From assembly GCA_002399435.1 (NCBI GenBank), contig DHDO01000109.1:38260-44074 (forward strand): DNA of 5,815 nucleotides, written 5' to 3'. Below the pieces are notes generated by a model that made no database searches, was not told the origin of the DNA, and saw only the letters and a program-made list of their open reading frames with translations. The DNA comes from Firmicutes bacterium UBA4874 (GTDB taxonomy: Bacteria > Bacillota > Clostridia > Caldicoprobacterales > DTU083). Below are positions 1 through 5,381 of the stretch, piece by piece. Position 1 is the stretch's first letter, and the number at the start of each line of letters is the position of its first letter. A program made the position numbers and the translations under genes.

Positions 1-722
1 CGCCTCCTTATATTGGCAAACAGGGCTCCTGCAATACCGATCGCCCCAATTTCGATGGGCACGGCAAGTAGTAATTTACCGGCCGTGTGCGCTGGCAGGC
101 TTTTGGGGATCTGAAAAAGCAGCGCATAGGGAAACAGTGACCATGCAAAGTTTCCGGAAGGCAGCATTGTGGCTGTAAACACGCAAATGACACCGATTCC
201 CAGGGAAATCCACATATTTTCACACACTGAGGCGATGAAAAGCGAAAGCAGCATAGCCGGCATCATCAGGAGCAAAAAGTATCCAAAGTTTTGAAGCAGC
301 TCCAGGATGAGCCCATGAAAGCCTTCAGGCAGCGGAAACCAGCGGAAGGAACAAAATCCAACTGCAGCCGCTTCCAATGCGAGAATGACAATGCAGGCAG
401 CAGCCATCAACAGAAACTTATCCACAAACAGTCTGCCTCTTCTTATCGGCAGGGCAGCCATTTTCCCAATGGCATGATTCTCATACTCCGTATGATACAG
501 AATGCAGGTACCGACCAGAACAAGCAGTATGTTCAGCATGGCCATCATCTGCCAGTTTGCATCAAGCAGGATCCGGACGGGAGGCTTGCCCTGTCCGGTA
601 TAGAGTTCGGAACGGAAGGCCATATTCAAAACGGGAACCATGGCGGAAAACAGCCCGCCAAGCAGCAGCGCCGGAAAAAAACCGGTTCGTTTCATTTTTT
701 TGCATTCCGGGAACACGCTCAT
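1..722 (-). CDS. LanE/MutE-type ABC transporter permease, 3' end cut by window edge
   Basis: This is the membrane subunit of an ABC exporter of the lantibiotic-immunity type; by family knowledge these complexes expel membrane-active peptides from the cytoplasmic membrane. The 240 visible codons encode a very hydrophobic protein with about six predicted helices (roughly residues 14-36, 56-77, 102-123, 145-166, 170-188 and 216-237). After helix 2 comes the cytoplasmic stretch EYENHAIGKMAALPIRRGR, which resembles the 'EYEN...LP' segment common in MutE/EpiE-like permeases. The ATG at 722-720 overlaps the ATPase stop as ATGA, and AGGAGG at 734-729 lies 6 nt upstream, which fixes the start. Family members are about 240-250 residues, so only a few codons are probably missing. 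Overlap with the ATPase gene implies translational coupling. Assignment to LanE rather than LanG rests on gene order and sequence feel, not on a search. Confidence 0.85.
   Translation of the reverse strand, partial: MSVFPECKKMKRTGFFPALLLGGLFSAMVPVLNMAFRSELYTGQGKPPVRILLDANWQMMAMLNILLVLVGTCILYHTEYENHAIGKMAALPIRRGRLFVDKFLLMAAACIVILALEAAAVGFCSFRWFPLPEGFHGLILELLQNFGYFLLLMMPAMLLSLFIASVCENMWISLGIGVICVFTATMLPSGNFAWSLFPYALLFQIPKSLPAHTAGKLLLAVPIEIGAIGIAGALFANIRR
3..8 (-). promoter_or_regulatory. Ribosome binding site for a third ABC gene beyond the edge
   Basis: The minus strand reads AGGAGG here, inside the last visible codons of the permease gene. This matches the RBS used between ATPase and permease. 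It suggests that another gene starts within a few bases outside the window, overlapping or abutting the permease end. LanFEG operons usually hold a second permease (LanG/MutG) at this place, so that is the expected product (inference). Confidence 0.5.
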
Positions 723-1474
723 CTCATGCCTCCTGTCTGCCGGTTATCCGCTTCAATCAGAGAGAGAAAAGAGTCCTCCAGGTTCTCCGTAGGGAACCCC
801 TGAGCTCCGGCTCTTTGCTTCAGTTCCTGCAGCGTCCCTTCAAACAAAAGACGCCCGTGATTCAGGATGCCGATAGAGTCCGCCATCCGTTCCATTTCGG
901 ACAGCAGATGGGAAGATATCAGTACCGTACAGCCAAATTGCTGCGGCAGGGAACGAATGAGGGCCCGTATTTCATGGATCCCCACGGGATCCAGCCCGTT
1001 TGTCGGCTCGTCCAGAATCAGAATCGGGGGTCTGCCGATCAGGGCGCTGGCCAGGCCCAGTCTCTGTTTCATGCCAAGAGAGTATTTTCCGGCAAGCCTT
1101 TTTCGGTATGGAGTCATGCCTACAATCTCCAGTGCTTCGGAAACAGCGGACTTTGGCAGACCCAGGATTCTGCGGACAATTTCCAGATTTTCCTCTCCGC
1201 TTAAGTTTCCATAAAAAGCAGGGGATTCAATGAGGGATCCGACCTCTCCCAGAATCTCCATCCTGTTTTCCGGATATTTTTTGCCGTCAATTACAAAGGT
1301 ACCGCGCGTAGGTTTGGTCAATCCCAGCAGCATTTTCATCGTCGTGGATTTTCCTGCCCCGTTGGGGCCGAGAAAGCCATAAACTTTTCCTCCTGGTATG
1401 TGAAGATGGATATCGGATACGGCGGCAAAGTCCCCATAGGTTTTGGTCAGGTGACTGGATTCAATGATATTCAT
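719..1474 (-). CDS. LanF/MutF-type ABC transporter ATPase (peptide immunity)
   Basis: This 251-residue ATP-binding subunit would power the permeases encoded downstream. Visible motifs, in order: Walker A GPNGAGKST (36-44), the segment GSLIESPAFYGNLSG (79-93), signature YSLGMKQ (131-137), Walker B ILILDEP (151-157), GLDP D-loop (160-163) and switch His189 in SSHL. At the Q-loop position there is Glu83 instead of Gln; this 'E-loop' is described for lantibiotic-immunity ATPases such as NisF and supports the LanF call over a generic BcrA/CcmA-type ATPase. The reading frame stays open to an ATG at 1564, but the start at 1474 (MNIIESSHLTKTYG) is preferred: AAGGAG at 1489-1484 sits 9 nt upstream, and homologues begin here. 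The 30 extra codons would be tripeptide repeats made by a 9-bp repeat. The gene overlaps the permease by 4 bp. The exported substrate cannot be read from sequence. Confidence 0.93.
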   Translation of the reverse strand: MNIIESSHLTKTYGDFAAVSDIHLHIPGGKVYGFLGPNGAGKSTTMKMLLGLTKPTRGTFVIDGKKYPENRMEILGEVGSLIESPAFYGNLSGEENLEIVRRILGLPKSAVSEALEIVGMTPYRKRLAGKYSLGMKQRLGLASALIGRPPILILDEPTNGLDPVGIHEIRALIRSLPQQFGCTVLISSHLLSEMERMADSIGILNHGRLLFEGTLQELKQRAGAQGFPTENLEDSFLSLIEADNRQTGGMR

Positions 1475-1517
1475 ATCTTTCTGCTCCTTTCCCGTTTGTT
1501 TTGTCTTTTCGGTTTGC

Positions 1518-1580
1518 ATTGATTTCATTGATTGAATTGAATGCATTGATTGTATTGATTGCATAGGTTGTATTGATTTT
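1518..1580. repeat. Seven tandem 9-bp repeats in ABC operon leader
   Basis: Units start exactly every 9 bp at 1518, 1527, 1536, 1545, 1554, 1563 and 1572, with plus-strand consensus ATTGATTGN. Five units begin with ATTGAT, the third has ATTGAA and the sixth is degenerate (ATAGGTTGT). They lie 44-106 bp upstream of the ATPase start, in its likely 5' leader. Because the unit is three codons long, the array reads as tripeptide repeats in every frame. Replication slippage is the likely origin. The pentamer resembles the (A/T)TGAT box of SpaR-type lantibiotic regulators, but the period is 9, not 11 bp. Confidence 0.9.
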
Positions 1581-1593
1581 GCTTTTTTCTCAT
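1525..1593 (-). CDS. Candidate 22-residue leader peptide upstream of the ABC ATPase
   Basis: An ATG at 1593-1591 has AAGGGG (1605-1600) 6 nt upstream, a plausible Shine-Dalgarno. It opens 22 codons: MRKKQNQYN, then repeated NLC/NQY/NQC/IQF triplets, ending in NQ and a TGA at 1527-1525. The stop lies 50 nt before the ATPase start. Apart from the first few codons the peptide is simply the 9-bp repeat in translation, so it may be accidental. A regulatory leader peptide for a resistance exporter is conceivable, but nothing else in the sequence proves translation. Confidence 0.2.
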   Translation of the reverse strand: MRKKQNQYNLCNQYNQCIQFNQ

Positions 1594-1607
1594 TTCATAC
1601 CCCTTCT

Positions 1608-1679
1608 CTTTTTGCTTCTTATCTGTTCCAGCTTTTTGCTTCTTATCAGTTCCAGCTTTTTGCTTCTTATCAGTTCCGG
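1608..1679. repeat. Three tandem 24-bp repeats in the divergent intergenic region
   Basis: Three adjacent 24-bp units (1608-1631, 1632-1655, 1656-1679) begin CTTTTTGCTTCTTATC and end GTTCCAG or GTTCCGG. Unit 1 differs from unit 2 by one base (CTG for CAG) and unit 3 also by one base. After unit 3 the pattern breaks down into a pyrimidine tract. In the minus-strand sense each unit contains TGATAAGAAGC and could encode the octapeptide ELIRSKKL in one frame, but that frame has no credible gene start. The unit is unrelated to the nearby 9-bp repeat. Function is unknown. Confidence 0.92.
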
Positions 1680-1694
1680 CTTTCCCTCTTTCCC

Positions 1695-1707
1695 TTTCTT
1701 ACAGAAA
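1695..1707. promoter_or_regulatory. 13-bp palindrome containing CTTACA (possible operator)
   Basis: The sequence TTTCT-TAC-AGAAA is a perfect inverted repeat with 5-bp arms. It carries a CTTACA hexamer (1698-1703) in the same orientation as the pair at 1747 and 1758. It lies just downstream, in the minus direction, of the weak TAGAAT candidate for the ABC operon. A role as a binding site for the adjacent response regulator is inference. Confidence 0.3.
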
Positions 1708-1746
1708 CATTCTACCGATCCAACCTTGCAGCAACCTTTCCCCTTC

Positions 1747-1764
1747 CTTACATCTGTCTTACAT
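1747..1764 (+). promoter_or_regulatory. CTTACAT direct repeat with 11-bp period, putative response-regulator box
   Basis: CTTACAT occurs at 1747-1753 and again at 1758-1764, exactly 11 bp start to start, so both copies face the same side of the helix. OmpR/PhoB-family regulators typically bind head-to-tail half-sites with this period. The pair ends 11 bp before the -35 of the regulator promoter, a normal place for an activator. Autoregulation by the response regulator encoded just downstream is therefore a reasonable inference. Confidence 0.45.
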
Positions 1765-1775
1765 TTCGCCGGAAG

Positions 1776-1805
1776 GTGATAAAAGAAAGCGCCCTGTGCT
1801 ATAAT
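1776..1805 (+). promoter_or_regulatory. Sigma-A-type promoter for the two-component operon
   Basis: A perfect -10 TATAAT lies at 1800-1805 and a partial -35 GTGATA (4 of 6 match TTGACA) at 1776-1781, with an 18-bp spacer. Transcription would start near 1812, giving a leader of about 38 nt before the regulator gene. The weak -35 fits a promoter needing an activator, consistent with the CTTACAT pair just upstream. Confidence 0.65.
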
Positions 1806-1849
1806 GAAATCATGCGAAAGGACGGAAACGGAAGGAAGGCGGAGTTCCT

Positions 1850-2554
1850 GTGGCCTCGGAATATTTAAAGACAAAACGCATCCTGCTTGTCGATGATGAG
1901 CCGGAGCTTCTGGATATGGTGGGCTCCATCCTGACGGAGGGTGGATTTGAAAGGATAAAAACAGCAGGCAGTGTGAAGGAAGCGATTGCGGCAGCAGAGG
2001 AATTCTATCCGGAGCTGGCAATCCTGGATGTGATGCTTCCGGACGGAAGTGGTTTTTCTTTAATGAAGGAACTGAGGGACAGCGGGGATTATCCGATCTT
2101 GTTCCTGACGGCCCGGGGCGAGGAGGAGGACAAGTTCAAAGGCTTTGGACTGGGAGCCGACGATTACATGGTCAAGCCGTTTTCGCCGAAGGAGCTGCTG
2201 TACCGCATCATGGCCATTCTGCGGAGATGCTATAAAGAGGAGGATTCCCTGGTAAAGCTGTGCCACAGTGAAATTGATTTTGCCCGTGCGGAGGTTGTAA
2301 AAGGTGGAAAATCCATTCCCCTCACTGCAAAGGAACATGCGCTGCTGCTGGCTTTGTATCGAAACGCAGGCCGCATCGTGTCCATCGACGCCCTGTGCGA
2401 AGCAGCCTGGGGCGAGAACCCCTTTGGCTATGAAAACTCGCTGATGGCCCACATACGCCGGATCAGGGAAAAAATAGAGCAAAATCCTTCCCGGCCTGTA
2501 TCCCTTCTGACCGTCAAGGGGCTGGGATATAAACTGATGGTGGAGGGAGACTGA
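1850..2554 (+). CDS. OmpR/PhoB-family response regulator
   Basis: This 234-residue cytoplasmic transcription factor is the output half of the two-component system. The receiver domain (about 8-122) has acidic-pocket residues Asp15-Asp16, phosphoacceptor Asp60 in LAILDVMLPDGSG, Thr87 in FLTARG and Lys109 in MVKPF. A winged-helix DNA-binding domain follows (about 135-231), with the recognition-helix region ENSLMAHIRRIREKIE and the wing TVKGLGYKL. Length and domain order are normal for the family, and all phosphorylation residues are present. The start is a GTG at 1850 with GGAG at 1841-1844, 5 nt upstream; no in-frame ATG lies before the receiver domain. The kinase gene follows after 7 bp. Likely targets are its own promoter and the divergent exporter operon (inference from layout). 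Confidence 0.95.
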   Translation: MASEYLKTKRILLVDDEPELLDMVGSILTEGGFERIKTAGSVKEAIAAAEEFYPELAILDVMLPDGSGFSLMKELRDSGDYPILFLTARGEEEDKFKGFGLGADDYMVKPFSPKELLYRIMAILRRCYKEEDSLVKLCHSEIDFARAEVVKGGKSIPLTAKEHALLLALYRNAGRIVSIDALCEAAWGENPFGYENSLMAHIRRIREKIEQNPSRPVSLLTVKGLGYKLMVEGD

Positions 2555-2561
2555 GAGTCGG

Positions 2562-3956
2562 ATGATGAACAGCATTCCGAAACTGATTCGTCGCTTTGTT
2601 GGGATATGGCTGCTCAGCTCATTTTTGCTGATTGTTTTGAATTTTGTCATGCTGGTCATTGTGGCTCTGAAGCAATCTCCCAACGGCACCCCGTGGAAAG
2701 CAGCGGAGCAGGCAGCTGCGGCCCTTAAGCGGACGGAGAAGGGATATGTCCTGTCCGGCCCGGTGTCCGACGAATTGAAGTCCCATCACGTCTGGGCGAT
2801 TTTTATCGAGGATGCCACCCATCAGGTGGTGTGGCACACAGACCATCTCCCCGATTCGGTCCCGCTGAAATTTTCCCTGTCTGATGTTGCAGACCTGACC
2901 CGTGGATATATTGACGGATATCCGACTTTTACAGGGAAATTGGAACAGGGCCTAATGGTATTGGGTTATCCGAAAGACAGCTTCTGGAAACATATGTGGC
3001 CAAGCTGGGACTATCAATTCATCGCCAACCTGCCAAAGATGATCCTTTTTTTGCTGTCCATCAATGTTGCACTCATATTTCTTATCTACATGATCGCCAA
3101 TTCAAGGCTTTTGAAATCGGTCCGGCCGATTGCCAATGGGATACAGGCTCTGCCCACCGGGAAACCGGTATATATCCGGGAAAGGGGCCTGCTGTCCGAG
3201 TTGTCTGTCAATATCAACCGTACCTCGGAGGTGCTGCAGTCCCAGAACGATCAGCTGCGGAAAAAGGAAACGGCCCGGGCAAACTGGATTGCAGGGGTTT
3301 CCCATGATATCCGTACTCCGCTGTCCATGGTCATGGGATATGCAGAACAGCTGAAAAACGATTCCGGTCTCCCGGACAGCGTGCAGAAGAAGGCTATGGT
3401 GATCTATCAGCAGAGTCAGCGAATGAGCAATCTGATCCGGGATCTGAATCTTGCTTCCAAACTGGAATATAATATGCAGCCTGTAAAGCAGAAAAGGGAA
3501 AACGCTGTGGCACTGGTCCGGCAGGTGGTTGTGGATTTCATGAATACCGATATTGAAAAGAAATACCCGATGGAATGGGAAACGGAGGATACCCTGTCTT
3601 CCTGTTTTGTCAATGCGGACCGGGACTTACTGAAGCGGGCCGTGTCCAATCTGATCCAAAACTGCATCAACCATAATGAGAATGGCTGTACAGTGTATGT
3701 TTCGGTTCAGTCAACGGAAAAGAGCTGTAACATCTGTGTCGAGGATGACGGGATCGGGATTTCCGAAGCAGAAAGGAAAGCGCTGAATACAGCACCGCAT
3801 TATATGGTCTGCGATACCAATACAACGGGACAGCGTCATGGGCTTGGTCTTAAGATCGTAAAGCAGATCGCAGCTTCCCACGGAGGCAAAACCCTTGTGG
3901 AGCACAGTTCCCACGGCGGACTCGCCGTAAAAATGATCCTGCCGCGGCTGCAATGA
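2562..3956 (+). CDS. Membrane sensor histidine kinase
   Basis: A 464-residue kinase that would autophosphorylate in response to an external signal and pass the phosphate to the regulator encoded just upstream. The N-terminus has a transmembrane helix (about 15-36), an extracytoplasmic domain of about 120 residues (37-158) and a second helix (159-178). A HAMP-like linker and coiled coil follow (about 180-238). The DHp H-box is SHDIRTPLS with His248. The ATPase domain shows the N-box around NLIQNCINHN (363-372), the G1 box DDGIGI (395-400) and the G2 box GQRHGLGL (423-430), so all catalytic motifs are intact. Two adjacent ATGs (2562, 2565) are possible starts; the upstream Shine-Dalgarno is weak or distant (GGAGGGA at 2542-2548), suggesting coupling to the regulator gene. 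The large sensor domain differs from BceS-type kinases, which have almost no extracellular loop. The ligand is unknown; an envelope-active peptide is a guess from the neighbouring exporter. Confidence 0.95.
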   Translation: MMNSIPKLIRRFVGIWLLSSFLLIVLNFVMLVIVALKQSPNGTPWKAAEQAAAALKRTEKGYVLSGPVSDELKSHHVWAIFIEDATHQVVWHTDHLPDSVPLKFSLSDVADLTRGYIDGYPTFTGKLEQGLMVLGYPKDSFWKHMWPSWDYQFIANLPKMILFLLSINVALIFLIYMIANSRLLKSVRPIANGIQALPTGKPVYIRERGLLSELSVNINRTSEVLQSQNDQLRKKETARANWIAGVSHDIRTPLSMVMGYAEQLKNDSGLPDSVQKKAMVIYQQSQRMSNLIRDLNLASKLEYNMQPVKQKRENAVALVRQVVVDFMNTDIEKKYPMEWETEDTLSSCFVNADRDLLKRAVSNLIQNCINHNENGCTVYVSVQSTEKSCNICVEDDGIGISEAERKALNTAPHYMVCDTNTTGQRHGLGLKIVKQIAASHGGKTLVEHSSHGGLAVKMILPRLQ

Positions 3957-3973
3957 AGGGCGGAGGTGGAGGA

Positions 3974-4069
3974 TTGTATAAATTCAAAGGGGTGGGGACA
4001 CTCACATTTCTTTTCATTTCTGTGCCGTTTGAAAAGGACTATTGCCTGATGGTTTACACCAGTACATAA
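3974..4069 (+). CDS. Doubtful 31-residue TTG-start small ORF
   Basis: A TTG at 3974 is preceded by GGAGG at 3962-3966 (7-nt spacing) and by a second GGAGG directly against it. The frame encodes a short peptide with a hydrophobic centre (VGTLTFLFISVPF) and stops at TAA inside the first promoter-like repeat. There is no recognised family and no obvious promoter of its own; it would be read from the kinase transcript. Chance is the default explanation. Confidence 0.15.
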   Translation: MYKFKGVGTLTFLFISVPFEKDYCLMVYTST

Positions 4070-4160
4070 TGCTTGCCGGTAGTACACCAGTATATAATGC
4101 TTGTCGGTAGTAAGCACCAGTATATAATGCTTGCCTGGCAGTACACACCAGTATATAATG
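4042..4160 (+). repeat. Array of four degenerate ~30-bp promoter-like repeats
   Basis: Units begin with TTG at 4042, 4073, 4101 and 4131 (periods 31, 28 and 30 bp). Each has the form TTGNCN, 8-11 variable bases, then the conserved core CACCAGTATATAATG. Cores begin at 4057, 4085, 4115 and 4146. The core's -10-like hexamer is CATAAT in unit 1 (4065-4070) and TATAAT in units 2-4 (4093, 4123, 4154). Distances from TTGNCN to the following hexamer are 17, 14, 16 and 17 bp, so three of four units have near-ideal sigma-A geometry. Units 1-3 continue into GC before the next TTG; unit 4 ends in GGGCC. The repeat could be a promoter cluster, a multimeric protein-binding site or a slippage-expanded element. 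Confidence 0.88.
4131..4159 (+). promoter_or_regulatory. Likely promoter of the esterase operon (last repeat unit)
   Basis: TTGCCT (4131-4136, 4 of 6 match TTGACA), a 17-bp spacer and a perfect TATAAT (4154-4159) form the best-spaced promoter before the esterase gene. Transcription would start near 4166, leaving a leader of about 94 nt that contains the hairpin at 4196-4213. The third unit (4101-4128, 16-bp spacer) could also fire. Confidence 0.55.
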
Positions 4161-4195
4161 GGCCATGTAAATACGGGCCGGTCATACAAGCTATT

Positions 4196-4213
4196 GCAGG
4201 ATATCAATCCTGC
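4196..4213 (+). promoter_or_regulatory. Perfect 7-bp inverted repeat in the esterase leader
   Basis: GCAGGAT and ATCCTGC flank a 4-base loop (ATCA). It lies about 30 nt downstream of the predicted transcription start and 46 nt before the start codon. No T-run follows on either strand, so it is not a classical terminator. An operator for a sugar-responsive repressor or a leader RNA hairpin are the main options; nothing here tells them apart. Confidence 0.45.
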
Positions 4214-4259
4214 TGATGACAAAGCGTGTTGCCTGCTTTTTAAGAAAGGGTGAGGTTCA

Positions 4260-5363
4260 GTGTGGAAGGAAAGGCTGGATGATCTCCATCTTCCGAAATT
4301 GCTGGAGTTTCCAAATGGCACACCGGTTCAAAGTGCGGGAGACTGGGAAAAAAGGCGGAAGGAAATCCTGGATTTACTGTGCAGGGAGGAATACGGACAA
4401 TGCCTGGACCCTCCTGAGAGGATGTCGGCTGTGGTGAAGAAAGAAGACGATCAGGCCTGTGCCGGAAAAGTCCTGCAGCAAAGTATCCTGCTTTCCATGG
4501 AAATACAGGGGAAGCCGTTCTCTTTCCCGCTGCAGGTTTTTGTCCCGAAAAAGGTTGCAAATCCGATGACCATCGTATATCTGGCCTTTCGTCCGGATGC
4601 ACCGGATCGCTATTTACCGCTTGAGGAGATTACCGACGAAGGGTTTGCCGTTGTCACCTTCTGTTATCAGGATATCGCAGCGGACCGGGACGACGATTTT
4701 ACCGGCGGGCTGGCAGGCATTCTGAAAAAGGAAGGCGGGCGTCCGGCGGAGGATACGGGAAAGCTGATGATGTGGGCTTTTGCAGCCTCCTGCGTTTTGG
4801 ATTACCTGGAGACCAGAGCGGATATTGACTTGCGTAATGTAGGGGTGATGGGGCATTCCCGTCTCGGCAAGACGGCTTTGGTGGCAGCAGCCTATGATCA
4901 AAGATTTGCCTTTTGCTTTCCAAATGATTCTGGATGCTCCGGCGATGCGATAACCCGGGGAAAAGAGGGGGAACGGATCAAACAGATAACGGACCATTTT
5001 CCCTACTGGTTCTGCCCCAATTACAGCCAATATGCAGGCCGGGAAGGGCAGATGCCATTTGATCAGCATTTTCTTGTGGCAGCCATTGCACCCCGCTATG
5101 TATGTGCCGGGACAGCGGTAGATGATACCTGGTCGGATCCAATGAGTCAGTATCTGTCCTATACCGCGGCGGATGAAGTTTACCGGTTTCTTGGGAAGGA
5201 AGGCTTTGTCCATCCCGACAGGATGCCAAAGGCAGGAGATACGTTTCAGGAAGGAACGATTGGATTTCACCTGCGTTCCGGGACGCATTTTCACAGTCGG
5301 TATGACTGGCAGCAGTATATGGAGTTCATGAAAAAGCATAGGATTAAAAGACAGGAAAACTAA
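4260..5363 (+). CDS. CE15-like (glucuronoyl esterase-like) alpha/beta hydrolase, cytoplasmic
   Basis: A 367-residue serine hydrolase resembling bacterial carbohydrate-esterase family 15 proteins, which cleave glucuronate esters. Landmarks: nucleophile elbow GHSRLGKT with Ser200 (198-205), followed by the family Arg and Lys; NDSGCSG (222-228), where many CE15 enzymes have a catalytic Glu (NESG) but this protein has Asp223; HFPYWFCPNY (246-255); PFDQH (266-270); IAPR (276-279); a second acidic site AVDDTWSDP (286-294), which may supply the acid as in some bacterial CE15 enzymes; and catalytic His343 in GTHFH before YDW. There is no signal peptide or transmembrane segment, so it should act in the cytosol on imported small molecules rather than on polymeric xylan-lignin. 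The start is GTG at 4260 with GAGG at 4252-4255; no good in-frame ATG competes. A metallophosphoesterase gene follows 18 bp later. The true substrate is unknown; acetyl or other sugar esters are possible. Confidence 0.82.
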   Translation: MWKERLDDLHLPKLLEFPNGTPVQSAGDWEKRRKEILDLLCREEYGQCLDPPERMSAVVKKEDDQACAGKVLQQSILLSMEIQGKPFSFPLQVFVPKKVANPMTIVYLAFRPDAPDRYLPLEEITDEGFAVVTFCYQDIAADRDDDFTGGLAGILKKEGGRPAEDTGKLMMWAFAASCVLDYLETRADIDLRNVGVMGHSRLGKTALVAAAYDQRFAFCFPNDSGCSGDAITRGKEGERIKQITDHFPYWFCPNYSQYAGREGQMPFDQHFLVAAIAPRYVCAGTAVDDTWSDPMSQYLSYTAADEVYRFLGKEGFVHPDRMPKAGDTFQEGTIGFHLRSGTHFHSRYDWQQYMEFMKKHRIKRQEN

Positions 5364-5381
5364 CGGAATGGAGAGGCTGAA

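Larger units (their letters stand above)
1475..1849. other. Divergent intergenic control region between ABC operon and two-component genes
   Basis: This 375-bp region separates minus-strand exporter genes from plus-strand regulatory genes. The plus strand is strongly pyrimidine-rich from about 1575 to 1766, so the ABC leader RNA would be purine-rich. It contains two tandem repeats, a candidate leader peptide, CTTACA motifs and a plus-strand promoter, each listed separately. No clear minus-strand promoter was found; the best -10 candidate is TAGAAT at 1714-1709, which lacks a convincing -35. Open frames crossing the region on both strands have repeat-derived, low-complexity products and overlap the promoter, so they are not called as ordinary genes. 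Confidence 0.8.
3957..4259. other. Intergenic region between kinase and esterase genes
   Basis: These 303 bp hold a run of four promoter-like repeats (4042-4160), a perfect hairpin (4196-4213) and a doubtful short frame (3974-4069), listed separately. No hairpin followed by a T-run was seen after the kinase gene, so read-through from the two-component operon cannot be excluded. A minus-strand frame across this region gives a repeat-derived product and overlaps the kinase and esterase genes; it is not called. Confidence 0.8.

Noticed and set aside
291..1204. Plus-strand frames opposite the permease and ATPase genes
   Set aside because: They have low-complexity products with no family features and lie antisense to well-supported ABC transporter genes.
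1475..1564. N-terminal 30-codon extension of the ABC ATPase starting at 1564
   Set aside because: The extension is translated 9-bp repeat plus lysine-rich linker, has no Shine-Dalgarno at its ATG, and the internal start at 1474 has a good one and matches where family members begin.
1573..1779. 68-codon plus-strand frame with FLLLISS repeats that looks like a hydrophobic peptide
   Set aside because: Its hydrophobicity comes entirely from the pyrimidine-rich 24-bp repeat, it has no clear ribosome binding site, and it runs over the regulator's control region.
1590..2021. 143-codon minus-strand frame through the divergent region
   Set aside because: It overlaps the regulator gene and promoter antisense, ends in repeat-derived ELIRSKKL units, and shows no recognisable domain.
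4042..4160. Small CRISPR array
   Set aside because: There are only four copies, the period varies (28-31 bp), and the linkers between cores resemble one another instead of being unique spacers. No cas genes are nearby.
4196..4213. Rho-independent terminator
   Set aside because: The hairpin is perfect but is followed by TGATGACAAAGC, with no T-run on either strand.
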